From assembly GCF_030317205.1 (NCBI RefSeq), contig NZ_JASZYB010000002.1, positions 909,598 to 973,597 of the forward strand: 64,000 bases of DNA. The letters run 5' to 3'. The stretch is from Variovorax sp. J2L1-78 (GTDB taxonomy: Bacteria; Pseudomonadota; Gammaproteobacteria; Burkholderiales; Burkholderiaceae_C). Below, in pieces: positions 19,612 through 27,687 of this stretch. Under the pieces are notes generated by a model. That model was not told where the DNA came from. It saw only the letters and a program-made list of their open reading frames with translations, and ran no database searches. The position numbers and the translations under genes are program-made. Position 1 is the first letter of the stretch. Every line of letters begins with the position of its first letter.

Positions 19612-21465
19612 GTGGCGTTGATGCTCGTTGTCTGGCTCCTGTTTGCGCCAGCCTTGCCGGGCATTGTCCAGTTTGATGATCTGGGCAACCTCTCTAACCT
19701 GAACACGATCACCGGGCTGGATTCGGCCTGGAACTGGGTACGCCAAGGGAGGGCGGGGCCGCTGGGCCGTCCCCTTGCTTTGGTCACATTCGCACTGCAG
19801 CACTACGAGTGGCCACAACCGTACGCGCTACTGCTGTGGAATATTGCGCTACACATCGTCAATGCTCTGTTGGTCCTTTGGCTTGCCGTGTTGGTGGCGC
19901 AACGGTTGGGCGCTGCGAATGAAAAGCAGCTTGCGATTGGGTTCCTGGTCGCCCTCTGCTGGGCGATATTGCCCCTCTTGAACACCTCCACGCTGTTCAT
20001 CATTCAGCGCATGACTTTGCTGTCCAGCACCTTCATGCTGGCGGGCCTGATTGCCTATCTCAAAGTGCGGGGTCCGGTCGATGTCAGCTGGAGGCGGCAG
20101 TTGCTGGCACTGGGATTGCTTGCCGCCTTTGGTGTACTGGCGTTATTAACCAAGGAAAACGGTGCTCTCACCGTCGTCTATGGCCTGATTCTTGAACTTT
20201 GCGTACTCACAACTCGCGGCAAGCGGAAGCTCAGCCTTGTCGCCATTGCGCTGATCCTGGGTTGCGTGCTCCTGCTCGCCAAGCTGGCGCCGTTCTTGTC
20301 CTGGGCCAGCAGCACCGAGCTTCAGCGCGGGTTCACTCTGCCAGAGCGCTTGGCGAGCCAAGGGATCCTGCTTCTAGCCTACGTGAAGGGACTTCTTGTA
20401 CCAAGCCCAAGCGACCTGAACCCGTTTCGCGGCTATAGCGCTAATCATGGCGCGCTTGCCACGCTGTGGGGCATGGGGCTCTGGGCCGGGTTGATGCTGA
20501 GCCCGTTGTTTGCGTGGTGGCGTGGCTGGCGCCTGCCTGCCTTGTCGTTGGCCTGGTTTTTTTACGGTCACATCATGGAGTCGGGATGGGTCCCGCTGGA
20601 ACTCTATTTCGCGCACCGCAACTACTTGCCTGCTGTTGGACTGGTGTTTGGACTGGTATTTGGTCTTTTGAGTCTTCGGCAGAACACGGGCCTTTGGCGA
20701 AGCGTTTTCGTCATCTACCTCGTCGTGCTCGGCGGCATCACATGGATGAATACATCACTGTGGGGCGACAGGGAACTGGCGGCGGAGATCTGGGCAAAGG
20801 AACAACCGCTCAGCGGCCGCGCTGCCATGAATCTGGCGTATGAACTCAATAGGACGCAAGGTCTGGGCGCGGCACAGATCTACCTTGACCGCTTCGTGAC
20901 GGACAGCCGTGACAGCGCGGGTTTACGCTTGGTTGGGCTGTCCAATGCATGCGAGTTGGAACCCAAAGCAGACCATTCCAAGCGCGTGAGCCAAGCCAAA
21001 GACGCGATTCTCACGCAGCCTTACGAAGGATGGGCCTCGGACACGGTCGAGAAGTTGATGGCGCTGGTCAGAAAAGGCGGATGCCCCGGCCTAACTCAAC
21101 AACAGGTCGCCGACATCGCGGCGGCCTTCTTGGCCCGACCGGCCTATCAGGAACACAGATCCATCGCCAGCAATATGCTCTCCATCATAGGGCTGGTCGC
21201 CATGGACCAAGGCAATACAAGAATTGCCATGGATTTCTATCTGCAAGCTATCGAACATTCGGCCACGTACGCCATGGCCAATCTTTATGTTTTTCTTGCG
21301 CAGCAACATCCAGTCTACGCAGACCTGAAGAGACTACGCACGGCGGTCGAGAAAGCCCCATTGCCACGGGGCACATCACAGGCTGAATGGGAGCAATTGC
21401 TTGCAAGCATTGACTCACAGATAAAGGCTTCGCCATCCTCCGATAACGCTCTAGCACCTTCTTGA
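19612..21465 (+). CDS. GT-C fold membrane glycosyltransferase, candidate pilin glycosylation enzyme
   Basis: A 617-residue protein with about ten membrane helices up to residue ~390 and a soluble helical (TPR-like) C-terminal part. The first loop carries an acidic pair in IVQFDDLGNL, as expected for GT-C enzymes that use lipid-linked sugars. The LYFAHRNYLPAVGL segment resembles the motif of PMT/TMTC-like protein O-glycosyltransferases. The longest frame starts with GTG at 19537 but spans the pilA terminator. GTG 19612 (preceded by GGGG) or ATG 19621 is more credible. The place right after pilA suggests a TfpW-like role in decorating pilin. Function is inferred. Confidence 0.65.
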   Translation: MALMLVVWLLFAPALPGIVQFDDLGNLSNLNTITGLDSAWNWVRQGRAGPLGRPLALVTFALQHYEWPQPYALLLWNIALHIVNALLVLWLAVLVAQRLGAANEKQLAIGFLVALCWAILPLLNTSTLFIIQRMTLLSSTFMLAGLIAYLKVRGPVDVSWRRQLLALGLLAAFGVLALLTKENGALTVVYGLILELCVLTTRGKRKLSLVAIALILGCVLLLAKLAPFLSWASSTELQRGFTLPERLASQGILLLAYVKGLLVPSPSDLNPFRGYSANHGALATLWGMGLWAGLMLSPLFAWWRGWRLPALSLAWFFYGHIMESGWVPLELYFAHRNYLPAVGLVFGLVFGLLSLRQNTGLWRSVFVIYLVVLGGITWMNTSLWGDRELAAEIWAKEQPLSGRAAMNLAYELNRTQGLGAAQIYLDRFVTDSRDSAGLRLVGLSNACELEPKADHSKRVSQAKDAILTQPYEGWASDTVEKLMALVRKGGCPGLTQQQVADIAAAFLARPAYQEHRSIASNMLSIIGLVAMDQGNTRIAMDFYLQAIEHSATYAMANLYVFLAQQHPVYADLKRLRTAVEKAPLPRGTSQAEWEQLLASIDSQIKASPSSDNALAPS

Positions 21466-21538
21466 GAAATGCCAAGGATCGAATGATCAAATGAAAAAAA
21501 CAATAACACTAGATCTTGCTTAAAAAATGGAATTTCGT

Positions 21539-22390
21539 ATGAAATTCTCTGTCGTCCTTCCTGCTAAAAATGAGTCGTCTGCGGTCGGCTCGACGGTAGC
21601 TCGCGTGCGAGCGGTACTGCCAGATGCGGAAATTCTGGTCATTGATGATGGATCAACCGACGGTACTGCCATGCAGGCCCAGATGGCTGGTGCTAATGTC
21701 ATCAAGCACCCGTACAGCAAAGGCAACGGAGCTGCAATCAAGACAGGCGCGCGTTTGGCGACAGGGGACTGCATCGTGTTTATGGATGCCGATGGGCAGC
21801 ACGACCCAGCGGACATTCCTCGCCTCCTGCGGGAGCTGAAAAACGGTCACGATATGGTCGTCGGTGCTCGGCAAAAGGGCTCGCAAGCAAGCATGGGGCG
21901 CGGATTGGCCAACGGGCTTTACAACCGTCTCGCCAGTTGGATGACGGGACACGCCGTCCAGGATTTGACCTCTGGCTACCGTGCTGTGCGGGCAGAAAAA
22001 TTCCGCGAGTTTCTCTATCTTCTGCCTAACGGATTCTCGTACCCCACCACCTCCACCATGGCCTTCTTTCGTGCGGGCTATTCAGTTGGCTACATTCCCA
22101 TTCACGCGGCAAAGCGGCTCGGCAAAAGCCATATACGGCTGCTGCGCGACGGCGCCCGCTTCTTGCTCATCATCTTCAAGATCGGCACGTTGTATTCGCC
22201 CTTGAAGATCTTCGCGCCGATTGCCTTCACCATGTTTGGCCTCGCTTCCACATGGTACGGCTGGACATGGTGGCATGAGGGCCGATTCACCAATATGAGC
22301 GCCTTACTGTACAGCGGCAGCGTCATGGTGTTTCTGATGGGACTGATCTCGGAGCAGATCACGGCACTCATGTACAAGGGGGATAGCTGA
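21539..22390 (+). CDS. Family 2 glycosyltransferase, polyprenyl-phosphate sugar transferase type
   Basis: A 283-residue GT-A glycosyltransferase of the DPM1/ArnC type. It shows VVLPAKNES, the nucleotide-binding VIDDGSTDGT and the metal motif FMDADGQHDP. Two C-terminal membrane helices (about 210-235 and 250-275) anchor it to the inner membrane. Such proteins move a sugar from a nucleotide donor onto undecaprenyl phosphate, making the substrate that GT-C enzymes use. An ATG 12 nt upstream (21527) is an alternative; 21539 is preferred for its GGAA spacing and MKFSVVLP start. It is the first gene of the plus-strand glycan run and follows an AT-rich gap. Confidence 0.85.
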   Translation: MKFSVVLPAKNESSAVGSTVARVRAVLPDAEILVIDDGSTDGTAMQAQMAGANVIKHPYSKGNGAAIKTGARLATGDCIVFMDADGQHDPADIPRLLRELKNGHDMVVGARQKGSQASMGRGLANGLYNRLASWMTGHAVQDLTSGYRAVRAEKFREFLYLLPNGFSYPTTSTMAFFRAGYSVGYIPIHAAKRLGKSHIRLLRDGARFLLIIFKIGTLYSPLKIFAPIAFTMFGLASTWYGWTWWHEGRFTNMSALLYSGSVMVFLMGLISEQITALMYKGDS

Positions 22391-22484
22391 TTGGACGCGC
22401 GGAAAACGACGCAGATTCTCTCCACGTGAATATTCCAGTAGATCTTCCCCGATTGGTCCGGGGATGCCAAAAAAGGTAGGCGCA

Positions 22485-23801
22485 ATGCCAAATTTTTGGA
22501 ATGGAATGCGGACGGACACGCTTTGGCAGCTCGCCGAGCGCGGCTTGCGTGCAGGTCTTGGTTTTGCGCTAAGCATTTTGATCGCGCGAACGCTCGGCCC
22601 AGTGGACTTCGGCCTTTACAGCTACGCACTTGCGACCATTGCCCTGTTCGCATTCCTTGGGCAAGCGGGCCTTGAGTCGCTGGTAATTCGCGAACTCGTA
22701 CGGGATCCGAAGCGAGTTGTACCCATTTTGAATGGAAGTTTGTACCTGCGCTCGGGCGGCGCAGTGTGCGCAGCCCTCGGCTCGATTGGCGCGGCGATGC
22801 TGTTCGCGCCGACCGAAACACAGAGCGCCGTCTTAATTGTTTGCATTTTGTCGCTGTCTGGATTGCTGCAGGCCGGCTGGGTTATAGAAAGTCTGTTGCT
22901 TGCGAACCGCGAGTTCGCTGAGGTTGCCAAAACCAAGATATTGGCCTATGGGTTCGCAGCAGGGCTTCGCGTTGTAGCGCTGCTGCTTCCCTCGCCGTTG
23001 GTATATCTCGCCGTCGCAACCGTCCTTGAATCACTGTTGTGCCTCGTGCTTCTTTGGCGTGCATCCCATCGCCAATTCGCGATCGGCTGGAGTTCCGTGG
23101 ACAAGCCCGATTTCAAACAAATCGCGGCACTTGCCAGATTGGCCATGCCTATGCTTCTTTCCGCATTCACCGTTGCGATGTACAGCCGGATCGATGTCTT
23201 CATGCTCGGCCGCATGCTTGGCTACGAGGCCGCCGGCCTGTATACAGCTGGCACGCTGCTGTCCGAAGGCTTTTATCTCTTCCCGATGGCGGTGATGGCA
23301 GCGGCAGGCCCACGCCTTGCACAACTCTTCATGCACGACCAAGCCGCGTTTGCCCATGAGTTGCACCGCGTCCTTCGGATCTTGTCCGCAATTGGGCTCG
23401 GCATCGCATTGGCCGTTACCTTTCTCGCGCCGCTCGTGCTGCCTCGCCTCTTCGGGTCAACCTATGCAATGGCAAGTCCAGTCCTGCAAATTCATATCTG
23501 GTCGACGTGGGCGGTATTCGTCAGCGCGGTCAGCGATGCGTACTACATTAACCACGACCTGCGCCGGCTCTATCTGCTTAAAACCGCCGTCGCCGCGATC
23601 GTTAACATCGGTGTCAACCTCGTGCTCATACCGCGGCTGGGCCCAGTGGGCGCGGCTTGGGCGACGCTCGTGGCGTACTCGAGCTCCGCGATTTTTTTCG
23701 GCGCTCTGTCACCTACAACCCGTCCGCTTTTCAAAATGCAGTTACGCGCGATCATGGGGATCCCTTCTCCGCATCGTATTGCACGGAGTACCAAGGAATG
23801 A
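22485..23801 (+). CDS. Flippase, polysaccharide biosynthesis (MATE/Wzx-type) family
   Basis: A 438-residue inner-membrane protein with about 12 helices. It starts in Wzx style (TLWQLAERGLRAGLGFALSI, then ARTLGPVDFGLYSYALA). Such proteins flip undecaprenyl-linked oligosaccharides to the periplasm. ATG 22485 was chosen over 22464 because AAGGTAGG lies just before it. The stop overlaps the next gene by 4 nt. No Wzy polymerase or Wzz length regulator was found nearby. Confidence 0.87.
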   Translation: MPNFWNGMRTDTLWQLAERGLRAGLGFALSILIARTLGPVDFGLYSYALATIALFAFLGQAGLESLVIRELVRDPKRVVPILNGSLYLRSGGAVCAALGSIGAAMLFAPTETQSAVLIVCILSLSGLLQAGWVIESLLLANREFAEVAKTKILAYGFAAGLRVVALLLPSPLVYLAVATVLESLLCLVLLWRASHRQFAIGWSSVDKPDFKQIAALARLAMPMLLSAFTVAMYSRIDVFMLGRMLGYEAAGLYTAGTLLSEGFYLFPMAVMAAAGPRLAQLFMHDQAAFAHELHRVLRILSAIGLGIALAVTFLAPLVLPRLFGSTYAMASPVLQIHIWSTWAVFVSAVSDAYYINHDLRRLYLLKTAVAAIVNIGVNLVLIPRLGPVGAAWATLVAYSSSAIFFGALSPTTRPLFKMQLRAIMGIPSPHRIARSTKE

Positions 23802-24466
23802 AAGAACACGGCGCTTATTCGTCGTCCGAGGCCGCCACCTATGAAGCCGATCGCGCAGTCGAACCGCTATGGCATCTGGAGAATGCATTTGTCCGCGCGC
23901 TCTTGGCCCGATCCGTTGCGGACACGGTTCTCGACGCGCCCGTGGGCACCGGGCGCTTTCTTGACCTGTATGAAGGCAGAGCTGTAACGGGCATCGATCT
24001 GTCGACTTCAATGCTCGATGAGGCAAGCAAGCGCGCTACGAGCTTAGGGTTGTCGAATGTGGCTCTGCGTCAGAGCAGCGTTACCTCGCTGCCGTTTGCC
24101 GACAAGCAGTTCGACTTCGTGGTCTCTTGGCGTCTGTTTCACCTCCTGCCACCTGACACGGTCGTGCCTGCGTTGACGGAACTCGCGCGCGTATGCCAAG
24201 GGACCTTATGCATCCAGACCTATGAGCGCGCGCCTTCGCTGTTGCGGTTGATCGCCAAAGCGAAGCGATGGGCGAGACGTCTGAAACTCGTCTTCTCCGA
24301 CAAGCGACAACTTACGCCGTGGAGCCATATCCGGGCGTACACGCACTCCCGGGAAGCCATCGAGCAAGCGGCCCACAGCGCGGGCCTTGGGGCCCCCGCT
24401 ACTCGGAGCTTTCTCGGCGACTACGAGGGCACGCGGGTCATGGCCTTAGTCTGGATGTTGCGTTGA
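23798..24466 (+). CDS. Class I SAM-dependent methyltransferase
   Basis: A 222-residue cytoplasmic protein with the SAM-binding motif I in VLDAPVGTGRFLDLYEG, the acidic motif ITGIDLSTSMLDEA-like segment (GIDLSTSMLDEA) and FDFVVSWRLFHLLPP. It overlaps the flippase by ATGA and the next gene by 1 nt, so all three are likely translated together. In this setting it probably methylates a sugar or glycan intermediate; the acceptor is unknown. Confidence 0.8.
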   Translation: MKEHGAYSSSEAATYEADRAVEPLWHLENAFVRALLARSVADTVLDAPVGTGRFLDLYEGRAVTGIDLSTSMLDEASKRATSLGLSNVALRQSSVTSLPFADKQFDFVVSWRLFHLLPPDTVVPALTELARVCQGTLCIQTYERAPSLLRLIAKAKRWARRLKLVFSDKRQLTPWSHIRAYTHSREAIEQAAHSAGLGAPATRSFLGDYEGTRVMALVWMLR

Positions 24467-25191
24467 TGAGTGTCCTTGTTGGCAGGCTTGCACTGGCCTT
24501 CGCGCGGAAGCGCACCGTCGCTATCGCCGATTGCGTGCATTTTTGTGCATACCGGTATGGACGCGACGAAACGAATCCCTATGAGCAATACGCCAAGGAT
24601 CTGGCCGAAGGCCTACCCCAGCAAGCTGCGCGTGAGCGCTTTGTCACGTATGTTCGAGGCTATCGACCACGAAACTTGGGGGAAGCGCTTGGCGTTGTAC
24701 TGTCAAAGCCCTATCCCCTCTGGTTTCTGCCTTGGCGCACATCCGAGCAGGTTCGCAGGTCGTCCGGTTGGTTGAGCAGTGCTCGTTCAGTCGTAGACGT
24801 TATGACGCACTTCTCTGATGAGGGGATACCGATGAGCCTCATGCAAAAGGAGTTCGCATGGCATGAGGGCGCCTTCGCGTCTATCGCCGAGAAAGGCTAC
24901 GTGCCGCAACGCTATGGCTATATCTGGGGCCGTGAACTGCGAGGAGACCGCTCAGCCTACCTCATGGCAGATGGCAACCACCGCATAAGCGCGCTCGCAG
25001 CACTCGGAAGCACAGAGGTCGTCATCAAGCTGCCGCTCAGCACGGCCGTCATACGCCAGAAGGTCGACGAATGGCCATTGGTACGAGCGGGCGAAATGAC
25101 GCAAGAGGATGCCTTAATCGTGTTTGATGCGTATCTGAATGGCAACGCGTCTCCCGCACGATCTGAGCAGCTGGCAGACCTGATTGGCTAG
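24466..25191 (+). CDS. Unknown protein with a ParB/sulfiredoxin-like DGNHR motif
   Basis: A 241-residue protein I cannot name. Its C-terminal half holds YLMADGNHRISALAALGSTE, which resembles the DGxHR core of ParB/sulfiredoxin-like nucleotide-binding folds. Earlier it has YRYGRDETNPYEQYAKDL and a Trp-rich stretch LWFLPWRTSEQ. No membrane helix or signal peptide is evident. The start at 24466 overlaps the methyltransferase stop by 1 nt (TGATG). Placement inside a glycan operon argues against DNA partitioning; a sugar-modifying or kinase-like role is possible but unproven. Confidence 0.6.
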   Translation: MSVLVGRLALAFARKRTVAIADCVHFCAYRYGRDETNPYEQYAKDLAEGLPQQAARERFVTYVRGYRPRNLGEALGVVLSKPYPLWFLPWRTSEQVRRSSGWLSSARSVVDVMTHFSDEGIPMSLMQKEFAWHEGAFASIAEKGYVPQRYGYIWGRELRGDRSAYLMADGNHRISALAALGSTEVVIKLPLSTAVIRQKVDEWPLVRAGEMTQEDALIVFDAYLNGNASPARSEQLADLIG

Positions 25192-25201
25192 AGGATCTGT
25201 T

Positions 25202-26008
25202 GTGCCCAACAACTTCGCAGCACGATGGCTTCCACCCGCGATTCGCCAAGCGGCGAATCGCTTTTTGGGCGCGGCAATTGTCTTCCGCGGTCCTTTCAGC
25301 AATTGGGTGGCGGCATCCGCTTCGACCAAGGGCTACGATAACGGGGCAATCCTGGAGCGGGTGTCACGGGCGACGCGCCAAGTGCTCGCAGGTTCAGCTC
25401 GCTTCGAGCAAGACGGCATCGTATTTCACGCCGAACCACCACCCACGCATGCGCTCGGAGGATTGTTGATTGCCGCCGCACTTGAGGGTGGGCGTCTGTC
25501 GGTGCTCGATTTCGGCGGCGGCCTTGCGTCTCACTACCTACGCTGGCGTCCGCTGCTGACGCCCCTGCCCGAAGTACGCTGGGCCGTGGTAGAGCAAGGA
25601 AAATTCGTTTCTGAGGGTAATGCACTTTTTAGTGCGAATATGTCGGTGTCTTTCCACGCAGAGATCGCTGGTGTCGCGTCGCCTCCTAACGCTGTGCTTG
25701 CCTCAAGCGTGCTGCAATATCTTCCCGAGCCGTACCGGATATTGCAGCAGCTGATCGACCTCGCCCCGCGTGTGATCGTTCTCGATCGCACGGCCTACGG
25801 AGAAGAAGAGACAGTGGTCACCCAATTCGTGCCGCGGCGCCTTGGTAAGGCAAGCTACCCGCTGTGGGTGCTATCGCGCAGCAGGGTGCACGCCGCCCTG
25901 TCTAAAAACTACACGCTACTCACCGAATTCGATGCAGCCGACCGACCGTTCGAAGTCCCGGGAGTCCGTGCTTCTTACCATGGCTCCATCTGGCTTCGCC
26001 GCGTATGA
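25202..26008 (+). CDS. Putative methyltransferase, TIGR04325-like
   Basis: A 268-residue protein with a degenerate SAM-binding fold: VLDFGGGLASHYLRW as motif I and LASSVLQYLPEPYRILQQL as the post-motif region. The early segment FRGPFSNWVAASASTKGYDN matches the FxGxxxSWxxA...TxGYD pattern of the LIC12133/TIGR04325 family found in surface-glycan loci. GTG 25202 is preferred because GAGG lies 7 nt upstream; a TTG at 25184 would overlap the previous gene. The stop overlaps the next start by 4 nt. Confidence 0.72.
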   Translation: MPNNFAARWLPPAIRQAANRFLGAAIVFRGPFSNWVAASASTKGYDNGAILERVSRATRQVLAGSARFEQDGIVFHAEPPPTHALGGLLIAAALEGGRLSVLDFGGGLASHYLRWRPLLTPLPEVRWAVVEQGKFVSEGNALFSANMSVSFHAEIAGVASPPNAVLASSVLQYLPEPYRILQQLIDLAPRVIVLDRTAYGEEETVVTQFVPRRLGKASYPLWVLSRSRVHAALSKNYTLLTEFDAADRPFEVPGVRASYHGSIWLRRV

Positions 26009-26709
26009 GCATCAGATCGCTCGCAAGTCCATTCTTCCTTGCACACCGTGCCCTGCGGGCGGAGATCGCCAGAATGGCCAAAGATTCTGTAGGCACTGTC
26101 ATCGACGTGGGCTGCGGAACAGCACCGTATCGCGAACTGTTCGCACACGCCCGCTATGTCGGTATCGAAGTCGCCAGCGGCTCGAAGTTCGGCAGCGCCA
26201 AGGGCGGCGCCGACGTGCTATACGATGGTCGAAACCTTCCACTCGCGGATGGAAGCGTCGACAACGTTCTTTGCAACCAAGTGCTTGAACACGTGTTCGA
26301 GCCTATAGATTTTTTATCAGAACTGCATCGCGTGCTCCGGACCGGGGGGCGGCTCATGGTGACGGTTCCCTTCGTGTGGGACGAGCATGAGCAACCTTAT
26401 GACTTTGCACGGTATTCGTCGTTCGGGCTCAGGCACTTGGCGGCGAGGTGCGGGTTCGAGGTTGCCGAGGCCCGGCGCACGCTGGGGGATGCGAGCCTGT
26501 TCGCACAGCTCTGGCTGGCGTATTGGTTCAAGGTCGTCCATCGCAGTGGGCGACATTCGCTGGCAGGCAAGGTATTTTTGGCCGCGATAAGTGTGCCTGT
26601 GAATGTTGCTGGACTGGTGCTTGCAAAACTGCTCCCGGCCAGCCCCGATCTCTACCTTGACAACGTGGTAACCATGACCCGACTACCGGGGGAGCTTGCG
26701 CAAAGATGA
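26005..26709 (+). CDS. Class I SAM-dependent methyltransferase
   Basis: A 234-residue methyltransferase of the UbiE/Methyltransf_11 type. Motif I is VIDVGCGTAPYREL, followed by NVLCNQVLEHVFEP and GGRLMVTVPFVWDEHEQPYD, common in O-antigen cluster enzymes. A hydrophobic segment near residues 190-212 may touch the membrane. It overlaps both neighbours by 4 nt (ATGA). This is the third methyltransferase in the locus, suggesting a methylated sugar; the acceptor is unknown. Confidence 0.8.
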   Translation: MSIRSLASPFFLAHRALRAEIARMAKDSVGTVIDVGCGTAPYRELFAHARYVGIEVASGSKFGSAKGGADVLYDGRNLPLADGSVDNVLCNQVLEHVFEPIDFLSELHRVLRTGGRLMVTVPFVWDEHEQPYDFARYSSFGLRHLAARCGFEVAEARRTLGDASLFAQLWLAYWFKVVHRSGRHSLAGKVFLAAISVPVNVAGLVLAKLLPASPDLYLDNVVTMTRLPGELAQR

Positions 26710-27686
26710 ATGAAGCCTGGTTGAACACACGCGTGCTGATTACCGGCGGTCTCGGCTTCATCGGCTCAAACCTTGCGCGCAGGCTTGTTGGCTCGGGCGC
26801 CCAAGTCACCTTGGTCGACAGTCTGATCCCGGAGTACGGCGGCAATGTGCGGAACATCGCCGATATCCGCGACCGCGTGTCAGTGAACTTGTCAGACGTG
26901 CGCGATCGCCACGGCTTTCGCGCTCTCGTTCAGGGTCAGCAAGTGCTGTTCAATCTCGCGGGCCAGACCAGCCACCAGGATTCGATGAACGACCCGTTCA
27001 CCGACTTGGACATTAACGCCACTTCACAGCTTGCGATTCTTGAAGCATGCCGTTCCATCAACCCTGGCATTCGCATCGTGTTTGCAAGCACACGACAGAT
27101 CTACGGCCGTCCAGACTACCTTCCCGTCGATGAGAAGCATCCGGTTCGACCGACCGATGTGAACGGCATCAACAAGATGGCGGGTGAGTGGTACCACATC
27201 CTCTATAACAATGTGTATGGAATTCGTGCATGTGCACTGCGCCTGAGCAATACATACGGACGCGGCATGCGCATCAAAGACGCACGTCAGACCTTTCTTG
27301 GCATCTGGATCAAGCACGTGCTTGAAGGCCATCCGTTTTCGGTGTGGGGGGGCGAACAGTTGCGAGACTTCAACCACGTCGATGATGTTGTCGACGCAAT
27401 GCTGCTCGCGGCTGTTGACGAGCGTGCGGCCGGCAAAGTGTTCAATCTCGGCGACAGCGACATTATTTCGTTGCGTTCGCTGGCCGACCGCCTTATCAAG
27501 GCCAATGGCAGTGGTGCTTACGAAATCCACGCCTTCCCGGAAGAACGCAAGCGCATCGACATTGGCGACTATTACGCCGATTTCTCCAGCTTCGCCGCGC
27601 TCGGATGGAGCCCGCGAGTTCGCTTGGCCGAAGGTCTGCGCGATACGCTCGACTACTACCGCGCGAATCTCGCCGATTACATCTGA
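26706..27686 (+). CDS. NAD-dependent sugar epimerase/dehydratase (extended SDR), atypical active site
   Basis: A 326-residue extended short-chain dehydrogenase that should act on a nucleotide sugar. The NAD loop GGLGFIG is at residues 14-20 and the serine/threonine motif is FASTRQIYG. In the usual YxxxK catalytic motif the lysine is present (Lys157 in NGINKMAGE) but the tyrosine position is Asn153. This may define a subfamily with altered chemistry. The rest of the fold is intact (LRLSNTYGRGM, WGGEQLRDFNHVDD). It overlaps the methyltransferase by 4 nt and ends just before the aminotransferase. Confidence 0.83.
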   Translation: MNEAWLNTRVLITGGLGFIGSNLARRLVGSGAQVTLVDSLIPEYGGNVRNIADIRDRVSVNLSDVRDRHGFRALVQGQQVLFNLAGQTSHQDSMNDPFTDLDINATSQLAILEACRSINPGIRIVFASTRQIYGRPDYLPVDEKHPVRPTDVNGINKMAGEWYHILYNNVYGIRACALRLSNTYGRGMRIKDARQTFLGIWIKHVLEGHPFSVWGGEQLRDFNHVDDVVDAMLLAAVDERAAGKVFNLGDSDIISLRSLADRLIKANGSGAYEIHAFPEERKRIDIGDYYADFSSFAALGWSPRVRLAEGLRDTLDYYRANLADYI

Positions 27687-27687
27687 C

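Noticed and set aside
22447..22463. CCCCG/CGGGG hairpin before the flippase as a terminator
   Set aside because: Short stem with no following T-run, and it lies inside a co-oriented gene run.
24466..25191. Plasmid or chromosome partitioning ParB gene
   Set aside because: No ParA partner, no helix-turn-helix and no parS-like site; it is embedded in a glycan operon.
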